NCBI GenBank assembly: GCA_048013815.1
Contig: CM106586.1
Coordinates: forward strand, 12,710,001-12,774,000
Length of the DNA: 64,000 nt
From: Setoptus koraiensis
Lineage: Eukaryota; Arthropoda
Direction: 5' to 3'
Numbering within the stretch: position 1 is the first letter of the stretch; each line of letters begins with the position of its first letter. This document shows positions 20,901-31,650 of this stretch, in pieces. A model generated the notes under the pieces. That model was not told the DNA's origin. It saw only the letters and a list, made by a program, of their open reading frames with translations, and searched no databases. Position numbers and translations under genes: made by a program.

Positions 20901-23661
20901 AGATCCTAGTCGTCCATCTGGGCGATCGACCTATCTGTTTCTCATCTGAGGCCTTAAAAGACTCACCTGGGTCCTCCGCACCGTCTTTGTCATCTGGAAT
21001 GTTCTCTAAGTCACTGTTGCTGTTCAAGGTAGCTAGTTCGTTGGACAGTGCCAGCTCGGAGGTATTAGCCGAAGTTATAATGACCTTGCAGATTGTCAAC
21101 CATGAAGATGCGTGCTCAGTTTGAACGAGCTGTATGGATGAGTCGAGGATTTTCTTGATAACACTCAATACTTTGAGATCTTTCTCATAATCAAGCATTG
21201 AGAAAAGAGCTCCAATCAGACCGTAGTTTTTAGTTTCTATAATGTATGGTGCCAATTTGTTCTTGCCAACAATAGTCTCATCGTCCAAGTGGCATCTCCA
21301 TTGTTTATCAAGTTGTAACATTTCATCTTCCTTCTGAGCGAATTGGCGCAAACAATTCAGAGCAATTCGTCTGAATTTTTCATTGCTGCTAGATAAAGCT
21401 TTCATGATGTACGGTACGATATCAGATGTATCTATTTGCTGAGGTGAGAACAATCGTAGTTGTTGAATGCACAATATATATTCTAATTTCACTAGATCAT
21501 GCTCACTCATCTTCAAGATATCGTTTATAAGGGCAATGTTGTTTCTAATTGTTTTGGTTTCTTTTGTAGCAAGAGCGATCTCAGGCCCAACGGTTGTGAT
21601 TATTGCATTCAAACACCTTCCAATCGATTGCAACAGAATCCAATCAGTCTCAAGAACTGATGTTAATAATTTCAATAAATTATCAATGACCGGTTCTACA
21701 TGCTGTCTGAATGTTGGACCTAATGATTCAGAAATAGCCATGAGGCATTGGATAGACCAGACCTGGACTGAGGTGGATGGAGAATTCAACATCAGGTTAC
21801 AGAGTAAGTTTGTACTATCAGTTACATTTTTGACCAATCCCATAGTTCCCACGTTGCGATAAAGGCCTCCTAGAGCGGTCAAAAGACCAATTTGAGTTGT
21901 GTTATCTGTTGCCGAATGTAATTTATTCAAGCAGTCCTGAAGTAATGTATTTGTGACTTTGAAATCAGAGACTGCTTGAGCCAGGCGACATAAAGCCTCC
22001 GATGATGCGCATCGAATGAATTTGTTCGGATGAATGGTCAAACCAGAAATAAGTTTCAACAAATTCTCTTGCAAGGCATTGGATATTTTAAAGTTTCTGT
22101 TCTCTACGAAAGACTTAAGAGAGGCGGAGATCAAGGCTGCCGCATTGCTCTGAACAGTCATTAATTTCGAGCTTTTGGTTTGCTTGAGAACGGTCTGCAA
22201 TCTGTCCAGAAAGTTTAGTTTTGTGTCATCATCGAGCGTTGGAAATATGTGAGCTATAGTAAGACAACAAAAATCTGCTAATAAGACATCTATCGGCATC
22301 GGACTAGGCATTGGATCTGATGTTGTCAAATAAGAGATATTCTTGAGGTAATCGCTTTCAATATGATCATGTGTGTGCTTATTCATTAGAAGGTCGTTGT
22401 ACAAGCAAGTGGGATCATTTTCTATAAAGGTTAACGCAGTCATGGTTTGTTCTGATTCTTCATGGGTTTCCTTATTATTGGTATCGTTGAAGTTGTGCTC
22501 GAGAAGAACTCGAACAGATTTATGACTTAAGTGACGCAATAAACGAGGTGTTACTACAGAGGGCAAGTTATTCGGTGTCAAAAATTCGTATTCGAGAAAC
22601 CGCAATATTCGTGGACTGATTTGATGAAGAAATTTAAGAGGCAACTGCATAATAACCTCACACAACCTGAGCCTGAGATATTTATAAGACAAAATGGCTG
22701 CTTGATCCATATTCTTGATGAAGGTGGAAAATTTCTTCTTGTTATTAGTGAATATTGACAATGCACATTCTAGAGGAGCCAGAATGTTAAGTATTATATC
22801 ATGGTTGATGATTTGTTTACCCCATGTGAGAAAAGATGACATTGCTGCCAGTGAGCCAGCAATCCTCTCCAAAGTAACATGCCACCTGTAAGTTTCTTTC
22901 CCTTTTTCTAGCAGGGAGAATTCTTTCAATAGGCTAGACGGTCTTACGATGGAGTCCTTCCATAGCAGTAAAAGACGTGGGATTATACTTTTAAGTGTGG
23001 CCGTTCCTAGAGTTGTTATTGAACCTATTAACAGCCAACCAGCTCGAGTTTTTTCCAGACTAGAAGTATCTTCAAGATGAGATGACCTCAAAAAATCTTC
23101 CGCTATACTAAAAACTAATTTTCCCGTACTGAATGGTATACCTAACTTGGTGTGTCTAGCAGCTCCAATCGTAGCAGATAGGGCACATGAATATCCATGA
23201 ATGGTAACTGGCGATAGTTTCTTCTCTAAGTGATCCAAATATAATGCTATCTGTGTTGCCAAATTTTGCGGCAATGATATTGCTATGCATCTCAAACACC
23301 AGGCCGTGTGTATTCGGACCATGTAGTTGGGGTGAGTAGACAACTTAAGTAGAGTTTCTTGGACGTGAAGTGATAGATCACAGTAAATCATGTCAGTTAG
23401 GGCTCCTAAATCTTGAACTAGACAGCTGAATTCTGAGAGCAAACAAACCAATACTTGTTGGTAGTCTTTGGCTATCTTGGAATTTTGTTGGTTCTTGCCG
23501 GCGGCTATGCGCAAATTGTTTATGGCCTCCATGACTCCCTTGAGTGCTTGCAATTGTGCCTTTTCCTCCATGATGTAGAACCCACTGGCGTAGATGTCCA
23601 GCAACGAGGCCCCGTGCTCGTCTAGCGATATCCTGTCGACAATGCTTTGCTTGGCACCCAT
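18000..23661 (-). CDS. HEATR5B: HEATR5B-like HEAT-repeat protein (p200), N-terminally short
   Basis: Two exons on the - strand: 23661-18778 (1628 codons in one exon) and 18668-18000, joined in phase 0 across a 109-bp GTAAGT...CAG intron, giving about 1850 aa. HEATR5 proteins (yeast Laa1) bind the AP-1/aftiphilin complex and support clathrin traffic between trans-Golgi and endosomes, and AP-1 motility with dynein. Family blocks seen include [102 protein letters not shown], and the C-terminal SIKLKTDFSNF, equivalent to the vertebrate TIKLKTSFF end. About the first 350 residues of the family (N-terminal HEAT repeats) are absent. In their place the protein starts with MGAKQSIVDRISLDEHG, which is a MIC19-like myristoylation head rather than HEATR5 sequence. 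An in-frame TAG lies 24 nt upstream, within a possible splice acceptor (TTTCCATCAATTAG), so an upstream exon remains possible. Confidence 0.9.
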
Positions 23662-24125
23662 GGCGAGAGTTTTAAGAGACCTCTAATTGATGGAAACAAA
23701 TCCAGTTGGTCCAATATGAATGGAAGATTTGTGATAGTATTGATGCACCACTAATGATGGCGATAATGATAATAATAATAATAGTGAAAAATTACTAAAA
23801 AAAAGGTAGATCTTATGTAAAAGCTTGTCGGACACAGTAAAAGACTCGTGAGAATGGTGGGAATTTCGAAAACCGGTAATTTTCTAGGAAAATTGTTTTC
23901 ACCGTGTTTGAATTGCGCGCATGTCCTGAACGACAGCTTGTCTTTTTTTAAACGTATGACGCGACTTTTTATTCTCTTTTGGAGCTCGCCACATTGTGTC
24001 AGCCAAGCAAAGACGTTTCATCATTGAGTGTGTCTGTATGATATGACCTTAACATTATTATCATTATTACAAAGGTAAAAACCCATAATATCACATATCA
24101 TTATTTGAATTAACTCCACGTCATC
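23662..24125. promoter_or_regulatory. Bidirectional promoter region between HEATR5B and the MIC19-HYOU1 ORF
   Basis: 464 bp between divergent start codons. It contains AAT/AAC triplet runs (about 23762-23790) and no clear TATA box or coding signal on either strand. The missing HEATR5B N-terminus is not encoded here. On the - strand, TTTCCATCAATTAG ending about 24 nt before the HEATR5B ATG could be a 3' splice site. Confidence 0.5.
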
Positions 24126-26537
24126 ATGGGCTTGAGTCAAAGCGTTTCATCATCTGACAGAGTATCGGTGGACGAGCACGGAAATATAACGCGTGGACCG
24201 AAGCCAATATCGGATTATGAAGATGTTCAACAACAGAAGCAAGCCCCGGAAATGACTAACAATGACTCGCCTCAGAATAGCCCATCTGTCTCACCGTTAG
24301 AGACGAGCAACTCGACTGGTCCTCTTCTCGACAAATCCACCCCAGATAGGGATTTAGAAGAGGTTGAAGGGAAACTGAACCAAATTAGAAGTAAATATTT
24401 AGTAGATACTACACCGAGTTTATTCTCTCTAGCCGAGAAGGAACTATTGAGCTGCTACGCTAACAACAAATCTCAACCATTACGCTGTAGTGAGCAATTG
24501 GATCAGTATAGAAGTTCCGTGGCCCGACACAGAAAGCACATGATGTCCACCCTAACAACCGTCATCGTGATCACCCTATGTTTTTTGCATGTCATGACCA
24601 TTGTCAGTCCGGTCCATGGTTTCGGTTCAATGTCGGTCGACCTGGGTAGCGAGTGGATGAAAGTGGGCCTAGTCGCGCCCAGTATCCAAATGGATATTGT
24701 TCTAAATCCGCATAGTCAACGTAAGACGCCTATGGCAATAAGTATCCTCAATGGTGAAAGGTACATTGGAGACGCTGCGGCCGATATTGCTAGTAAATAT
24801 CCAGAGAAGACATTTACACATTTTTTGGATCTAGTCGGCAAATCTGAGGACCACGAATCAGTGAAAGTCTATAAGCAGAGGTTTCCTTATGCCAACATTA
24901 CTAAACATGAAAACTCGACATCCACTATAGTGCTGTCGCATCCCGAAGGTATGAATTTCACACCAGTAGAACTAATAGCCATGATGCTAGAGCATGCGCA
25001 TGATCAAGTACTAAACCGACTAAACAACCTAGAGCCAGTCAATGACGTTGTCTTGACAGTTCCACCATATTTTGATCAAACTGAACGAAACGCAGTTTCG
25101 ACTGCCGCCACTTTGATAGGCCTGAACCCATTACAACTAATCAATACCAACGCGGCCTTTGCCTTATCTTACGGTGTGTTCAGGCATAGATATGACCAAG
25201 GAAACACGACAAGCATCTTGTTCTATGATCAAGGAGCCTCCTCAACCTCAGCCACAATTGCCGATTATGAGCAAGTGGAGCTGTTAAATCCGGATGGCAG
25301 TAGTAAAAATGAGACAGTGCCCCAAGTTTCTATCAGGGCAGTGACTTACGATAGGTATCTTGGTGGTTTTGATATGCAACTTAGATTGCGTGATCATTTG
25401 GCTAAAGCGTTCGCCAAACAATCTGGTATAAAATTAGAAAAGATTTTAGCGAGAGGCAAATCAGCCGCAAAACTACTGAAAGAGGCTGGACGAGTGAAAA
25501 AAGTTTTGAGCGCTAATGCTGATTATGTAGTTAAGATAGAGAATGTTATGGATGATAAAGATTTAAAATTAGCTATATCTAGACAAGAGTACGAAGATAT
25601 GTGCAAAGATCTCTTATCGAGCCGCGCCACCAGGCTTATTGAGGATCTGATGTTTCAGACTGATATGACAAGAAAAGATCTTGAAACTGTTATTATTGTG
25701 GGTGGAAATACTAGAACGCCTAAAGTTCAACAAGTGATCATTGATTATATGGGATTAGAGCAATTGGGCAAATCTATTAATGCTGACGAAGGAGCAGCTT
25801 TGGCTGCATTATATCAAGCAGCCAGTTTGGGCAGAGGTTTTAGAGTGAAAAAGTTCATTTTGAAAGATGCTGGTGACCAGCCTGTTACGCCGACCACAGC
25901 CGCTGCCGACGAACAACAACAACAACAGCTAAATGTCTCGATCTCAAACGAAGCTAATCCGAACGTTAGTGCAGCAAATCAGAATCTTCTCACTTTATAT
26001 TCCGAGGAAGACATAAACAGTATGAGATTGCGATTGAGCCATCTCAGACAACAAGAAACACTACGCCTTCAGCGTCTTTCATTGCGAAACTCTTTGGAGT
26101 CATTGATTGTTGAGGCCAGAGAAAAAGAATCTCTCGAAGAGGAGGCGCAAAAACTTATCACCGAAATATCCTCTTGGATTGATGATGGTACACCTGAATT
26201 ACAAAATGTCACTTTATTGGCTGAGAAATACACCGCTTTACACACAATGATTTATCCTGTGGTCGTTCCAGAACCCGAACCAGAACCTCAGCCTGAATCT
26301 GATATGACTGTGCCCTCGCCTAGCACAATCGAGGAGATTTTATCTAAACTCAATGTTACAGCTGAGGAATTAAAAAAGAAGTTTGCACCCGGTTCTACCG
26401 ATTCTCCAGAAGGTTCTACCGATTCTCCAGAAGGTTCTGCCGATTCTCCAGAAGGTGATAACAATAGCACCGACAGTACTATTGCACCAAATGCTACTCA
26501 ATCACAATCTGATGAGACCCACCATACAGAACTTTAG
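24126..26537 (+). CDS. HYOU1: MIC19-like (CHCH) domain fused in frame to ER chaperone HYOU1
   Basis: One uninterrupted 803-aa ORF. Residues 1-138 resemble MICOS subunit MIC19/CHCHD3. They have an N-myristoylation start with Gly2 and Ser6, then DRVSVDEHGNIT (compare RRVTFEADENENIT in human MIC19), and a C-terminal helical hairpin, LEEVEGKLNQIRSKY then CYANNKSQPLRC. Residue 139 is a Met (ATG 24540, another at 24543) that starts a normal signal peptide (TLTTVIVITLCFLHVM...VHG). It is followed by a complete HYOU1/GRP170: nucleotide-binding domain from MSVDLGSEWMKVGLVAP, VVLTVPPYFDQTERNAV, SYGVFR, IIVGGNTRTPKVQQV and LGKSINADEGAALAALYQAA. The substrate-binding region is shorter than in vertebrates, has three 21-nt repeats and ends HTEL, a KDEL-type retrieval signal. 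HYOU1 is an ER Hsp110-like nucleotide-exchange factor for BiP. Either this is a real fusion, or two proteins are made from one ORF by alternative starts. The vertebrate protein is about 1000 aa. Confidence 0.9.
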   Translation: MGLSQSVSSSDRVSVDEHGNITRGPKPISDYEDVQQQKQAPEMTNNDSPQNSPSVSPLETSNSTGPLLDKSTPDRDLEEVEGKLNQIRSKYLVDTTPSLFSLAEKELLSCYANNKSQPLRCSEQLDQYRSSVARHRKHMMSTLTTVIVITLCFLHVMTIVSPVHGFGSMSVDLGSEWMKVGLVAPSIQMDIVLNPHSQRKTPMAISILNGERYIGDAAADIASKYPEKTFTHFLDLVGKSEDHESVKVYKQRFPYANITKHENSTSTIVLSHPEGMNFTPVELIAMMLEHAHDQVLNRLNNLEPVNDVVLTVPPYFDQTERNAVSTAATLIGLNPLQLINTNAAFALSYGVFRHRYDQGNTTSILFYDQGASSTSATIADYEQVELLNPDGSSKNETVPQVSIRAVTYDRYLGGFDMQLRLRDHLAKAFAKQSGIKLEKILARGKSAAKLLKEAGRVKKVLSANADYVVKIENVMDDKDLKLAISRQEYEDMCKDLLSSRATRLIEDLMFQTDMTRKDLETVIIVGGNTRTPKVQQVIIDYMGLEQLGKSINADEGAALAALYQAASLGRGFRVKKFILKDAGDQPVTPTTAAADEQQQQQLNVSISNEANPNVSAANQNLLTLYSEEDINSMRLRLSHLRQQETLRLQRLSLRNSLESLIVEAREKESLEEEAQKLITEISSWIDDGTPELQNVTLLAEKYTALHTMIYPVVVPEPEPEPQPESDMTVPSPSTIEEILSKLNVTAEELKKKFAPGSTDSPEGSTDSPEGSADSPEGDNNSTDSTIAPNATQSQSDETHHTEL
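26391..26453 (+). repeat. Three 21-bp tandem repeats inside HYOU1
   Basis: Three near-identical copies of GGTTCTACCGATTCTCCAGAA encode GSTDSPE, GSTDSPE and GSADSPE in the acidic, disordered C-terminal tail shortly before the HTEL retrieval signal. The copies differ by a single A-to-G change in the third (T to A in the protein), suggesting recent expansion. Confidence 0.95.
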
Positions 26538-26568
26538 TAATAATATATTTAATTAGACATTTGAGAAT

Positions 26569-26574
26569 AATAAA
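26569..26574 (+). terminator. AATAAA polyadenylation signal of the HYOU1 gene
   Basis: Canonical hexamer 32 bp after the stop codon, within GAATAATAAAATTG. Confidence 0.6.
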
Positions 26575-29500
26575 ATTGTATGAGTTATTGGTAATTATTA
26601 ATAATGTCTCACCTGCGTCCTGATATTACAATTGACTTTGGCCTACAATCTCTGCAATTTCTTCCATATCGACTGTAATTTCAAGGTATTTAACAATCGG
26701 TCTGACCATCACCATGATCAGACCATCCCAATGTCAACTTCCTACCATTGTTTCATCAAAGGACAATATGCGTTCACTGTCAACCACCCACAGTTCATGT
26801 CCATTCGCTTGTCAATCACCGGACCGTCCGAATAACAACAACAGCAATGACAGCTGCAGCTTCATCTGCAACTGCTAGTCCAAGATAGTTGTCGCAATCA
26901 AAGATCAATAAACATTTCCATCACTGAATATGAATATGAACAATAGAATAAGTTGAATGGTCATCGTCGTCGGCACATCCGATTCTTACGAGCCAAAGCG
27001 AGCGAATACATGAAAGTCTATGGATAGTGGCGATACTTGGACAATTGAGACAATAGCAGCAGTAGCAGCATTCAACGATCCTCTGCGATCATCGACCAAG
27101 ACAACGACCAAGACCACAAGCCGAGTGCAAGACAATCAGGTTTGAGGGCTGAATTGTTTTTCTATTCTGGTTCAGTGGTCGCCAACTAACCGTTTACCAA
27201 GAATAACTGGACTGAAGTTGGCCACAGTTTAAGTGCGGTGGCTCCATGGTCGATGATGATTGTTGCCCAAACATCTGTTAGCTGTTACATAACCATAATT
27301 ACATTACCTGTTACCACTGACGTTACAATTAACAGTGGCTCGATTGGCACATTTAGAGCGACCTTCACCTCATTACTTGGTTGTCAGCGACACTTGTGAG
27401 CGTTTAACGTCAACACGGTATCAATTTGCACCTAACTATGTCTAATGATTTGTTGCAAAGTGACTTTTTAAGTAACATTGGTAATAATAGATGAATGAAA
27501 AATTACTCTTAAATTGACTGATTGACTCATGACGAACGAGCGAAGTAACAAGCGAAAAATTGTCGTCACTGATTCGAGGGTTATTTCGATACAGTGTGTG
27601 TTACATAATTGGGCCTGTGTAATGGGTGCTAAGCGACTCAACTTTTTCTATCGTAGCAGCCTGTTTGTCAGCAGCTTACAACAAACTGTCCAATATGATT
27701 GCTGGATATGATGTTGCTGTCATCAACTGTCAATGAGCAGTGCTACTGGATGGCCTGCCATACAATGGTTACGCAATTGTCGGAATAGTTGGTATTGCTG
27801 GCTGTATAGCTGTGATAGCGATTTCGATGAGCAATTGACGCTTGCATAGAGTCCGCTTGTTGTTCTATGCCGTATGTCAAACGTTGAATGGCCAATCGAA
27901 ATCAAGGTAAGCCTAGCTGGTTTAATATCAATATTACATCACCGGCTATGATTATTGTTGTTTGTTAAACTGGCTTATGCAGCAACGTAAGCTTAGCCAA
28001 TTTACCTGGTCGGATTGGCTCGAATCGGATTGGATCAGATCGGATTGGATTGGATCGGATAAGATAGGATGTGATGTGATCTCGGCAGGCCGGTGTTGTT
28101 GTTTGCTGATTTGACTGCTATTTACTGGTTTCTGTTTGGCACAAAACAGAATTATGTCTGTGTATGCTTCTTCTAAACCTTCTCTAACAGTCTCGCGCGC
28201 CTTACACTGTCTCTGGTGGTCAATCTGTCGCACCATTCAGCAATTTGTCTGGCCAATGCCACTTGTTCTTGTCATTTGTTCATAAACTTCAATGGAGGAA
28301 GAATGGCGACTCTTACGTAATAGTCATAGCGAGAAAGAGAGAGAGAGAGAGTTTGCTCAATCTGAGTGCACATTTGGCCGAGCGAAATGTCGTTGTCGTC
28401 GTCATCGTCGGCCGTTCGGCGAGCTTCAGGTAGCCAAAGTAAAAACATGAAAAGCAGCAAATGTCTATCGAAAGCAATCAGTCAATCACAGTATCATAAT
28501 TGTAATCTTGTTGTTGTTGTCAATCAAATAATATTTATAATAACACATCAATGAATGAACTATTGCCGTCGTCGTCCATTCAACTATTACACTGCTGACT
28601 ACTGTAAAACTACGGATATGATGTAATTATGACAAGTGCACTCGGTTTCGTCGTCGTGACCTTCCTCGAGCTACTGCCACTCGGCTGTTTGCCACTGTAA
28701 AATCAGTTCAATGCGTCGTCTAATAAGAAGAAAGAGAGGGAAAAAGAGAGATACACAACAACAAATAATAATATAATCAAAATATAATAATCATGATAAT
28801 ATTGGTCGTGCCCTCGGTGTGTCACTGTGTGTATGTGTGTGTCTCTCTCTCTCGCTCCCCATGTCTCAATCTCTTGAGGTCTGGACAAAATGATTTTCGA
28901 CCAATCGTGGCATGATTTGCTCTTGTTGTTTGCTCATCATCTAGTGGGCACAAGTAATACAATCATCGTCATTGTTGTTATATGTTGTTGTTGTTATTTA
29001 ATTAATAAATGATCACGATCAATTTGTTTGCGACCAATGAAGCACGACCAGTCTTGTCTGCTTTCTCTCTGACGGGACTAAACGGGAATCTTCTTCAGCA
29101 AAACCAATTCATAGCTATGTAATAACAATATAGATACTTGCACAACCAATTTCATATTTGTACTACCTGTTTGATTTGTCACAAACAGGTCGCATGGTCA
29201 TGCTAATCATCTTGTTGATATGGCAACAAACTCAATTGACTTTTGGCCGTCATTAGCTGCACTATAGTGTGTTCGTACATTGTGTAACCACAGGTACAAT
29301 AGATGACATAATTATAAACTAATTTGAATTGGCCAAATATAATGTCGCAATATCAAATATGGGCACAGAGACAAAGCATGTGTCAGTGGGCAGCATCAAG
29401 CGTCGATGTGTAAGTAGTCGACAATTGTTTGTTGCATATAAAAGTGTTTCTATCGCCTAACCAATGCCAGCTAGCCAGCCGGCCATTTATTCGGCTAAGG

Positions 29501-30337
29501 GCAGCAGTGAGATTGTTTATTGCGCAAATCCCGCCCCCGATTATCTTTATAGAAAGAGAAACGGGAAAAGGAAAAAGGGAAAAACGGAAAAAGAAAAGAA
29601 AGTCACCTGTCTTATTCATTCATCCTGTGAGCTGTATTTGTATATCTAGCATGCAATTGTGTGCCTGGTTACATAACAGTACAACAGGTTCAGATGAATT
29701 GAGCAAGAGAAAACTGGGATGTACGAATGCAATGCAAAGGCCGCGCCAACAACCAACTCAGCAGCACATCGTTTCAATGGCACCAATGGCATTGGCATTA
29801 TTAGATATGTTACTACATCATGCAAAGAGATATCAAACTTGTGATGCTGACACGATGTTTGACTACAACATCGGACTGACAACTTGAAATACAAATTAGG
29901 CCAACTTGAAATGTTTAGCATTCATTGAGTTCCTTAGCGCGCGCGCGCTACATCCGTTACGTATAATAGTAAATATTTAAATTTTCATCAACTGCGACAT
30001 ATCGAGTGACAATTTAAAATTTTTCAACAGTGCCATTCAAGTTAATTACCAGTGCAGCCCAGTGGAGTGCAAACACTCAATCTTTGATCACTTAGAACGA
30101 GAAAATAGAGCGAAATTTCATCGGCCACAAGGCAGACTCAACGATGTCTTCATTTGTCAGATACAACTTAATAAATAACAAAATTAAATCGTTACTGACC
30201 TGTTGTCAAGGTGTGCGAAGTTAAATCAACACTTAGAACATTCCATAATCTACCTATAATAGAGTGCATCTATAATTCATTGTAAAACAAGCAAAATAAT
30301 ACTGACATCAGAGAAAAATAAAGTCCCATTGAAAACA
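26575..30337. other. Non-coding region between HYOU1 and the cuticle gene
   Basis: Nearly 3.8 kb without a recognised gene. Open frames are at most about 150 codons and low-complexity. It holds a GGATT-type repeat (28010-28080), a GA run (about 28331-28352), TTG/CAA trinucleotide runs (about 28510-28520 and 28980-29000) and an alternating GC tract (about 29938-29948). A - strand frame at 27952-28236 has a locally protein-like stretch (ARETVREGLEEAYTDIILF), but it runs into the repeat. I do not call it. Confidence 0.5.
28010..28080 (+). repeat. ATCGGATTGG-type short tandem repeat
   Basis: About eight degenerate 8-10 bp units (CGGATTGG, TCGGATTGG, AGATCGGATTGG, GGATAAGATAGGATG) in a row, with no coding function seen. 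Confidence 0.7.
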
Positions 30338-30776
30338 ATGACCAATCTAACTCCGTTAATCTATCTCTGCCTGGTGGTAATGTTACTTTGCTCAACATTA
30401 GGCTCAATTTTATGCCATTATGGACGCACTCAATACCACGAACAGGTATCTATCGCTATGCTGACTTCTCATTGACTTTTGTAATTTTCCAGCAACAAAC
30501 AAACTAACTTAAATGAACTCAAACACACATAACCAACTAACCCTGCAGGGCCTCTATGGACCGAAAAGCTACAGATTCGGTTACACCACCGGTGATTACG
30601 CAAACCCTCAGGAGAGGCATGAAGTGTCTGATGGATACGGCCACGTGAAAGGCTGGTACTCGTATAAGGACGCCACTGGCAAGATACAGGTTATTCATTA
30701 TGAGGCACATCCTAAGCATGGCTTCAAAGTGCATCATAGCAAGGCCAAGAAACATTATAAGCACTACACTAGCTGA
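30338..30776 (+). CDS. Cuticular protein with Rebers-Riddiford chitin-binding consensus (CPR)
   Basis: Two exons, 30338-30445 and 30549-30776, joined in phase 0 (donor GTATCT, acceptor CCCTGCAG), giving 111 aa. Exon 1 encodes a signal peptide (LIYLCLVVMLLCSTLGSILC). Exon 2 carries the chitin-binding RR core: YRFGYTTGDY, then ERHEVSDGYGHVKGWYSYKD, then GKIQVIHYEAHPKHGFKV. Aromatic residues occupy the conserved chitin-contact positions. The C-terminus is a basic His/Lys tail (HHSKAKKHYKHYTS), common in chelicerate cuticle proteins. The short-signal-exon plus RR-exon structure is the classic arthropod CPR gene organisation. It is probably secreted by epidermis and bound to chitin in the exoskeleton. 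The RR-1/RR-2 subtype is not firmly assignable. Confidence 0.93.
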
Positions 30777-30848
30777 CACTAATTAATGTCCAAATAATGT
30801 TGATAAACAACATTATCGACATATATCAATTCAATTAATCAGGGTACT

Positions 30849-30870
30849 AATGGACAAAATTTTGTCCATT
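30849..30870. repeat. Perfect 22-bp palindrome downstream of the cuticle gene
   Basis: AATGGACAAAA is followed immediately by its exact reverse complement TTTTGTCCATT, 72 bp after the CPR stop codon. A second, shorter stem (ATAATGTTG...CAACATTAT) lies just upstream near 30796. Confidence 0.85.
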
Positions 30871-31650
30871 GTTCAACTGTGTTAGTTATCTAATCAGCTT
30901 ATCATATTTTTAAATAGGCAGTTAGTTATTAGCTGACAACTGACAGCTCCCACAAACTATAATCATACATTACCAATGTTTTCGCTATTAGATATTATTA
31001 TAACCAATTATCATTACAGATATTATTTATTACACTTATTTATTTATATAAAACATAAATCGTAACAATGATGTGAACTCAAAAATCAGGTTTATTTCTG
31101 TTTCCGGTTTGTCGTTCACGACCCACGCTCTTTTTTTTTTCGCTCAATTTCTACCCTGGCTTTCCATTTTAACTATTAACTACTTTTACTGAAGAGTTCC
31201 CTTTTAATTGAACATTGGTTAGTTTATTTCATAACTAACACATCATTGGATATTTATAGATATCCGCCATTCACAGTAATGAGATCATATTCATCCAGAT
31301 CCAGGGTGGATTTGAATATCGTTGAACAACTACGGATATCCAAACATCTATCGCCCCTCTAGTTTGTAAGACTAATGATGTCTAGTAATAAAGGGGGGAG
31401 CCAAGTTTTAGATCTGTTTTTTCGACTATAAATTGCTTGTGTTCAAAGCTGAGTTGTGACTCACAGGTCTTGAGGTTGATGAGTTATGAGTACAATTAGT
31501 TATAAAATTTCGTTCTGAGATAATCGAGTTTTTCCTCATTCGGCCATTCTTGCTTTGTAATCTTCCTCGTTTTCTGATCCTGAGCTCAATTCTTCGGTGT
31601 TGCGTTGTCGTACACTAGTTTTAGTCTTGCTTGGTCTCATGTTATCGAAT
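30871..31650. other. Intergenic region between the cuticle and Kelch genes
   Basis: AT-rich sequence shared by two convergent 3' ends. A - strand open tail at 31536-31640 may belong to the Kelch gene (see findings). Otherwise nothing was recognised. Confidence 0.45.

Noticed and set aside
27952-28236. Possible - strand gene with ARETVREGLEEAYTDIILF
   Set aside because: The frame passes into the GGATT-type repeat (Ser/Asp/Gln run). There is no family similarity, and the length is within chance.
29429-29921. Candidate genes on both strands
   Set aside because: Opposite-strand frames of similar length, no domain, low-complexity Arg/Lys run, no splice structure.
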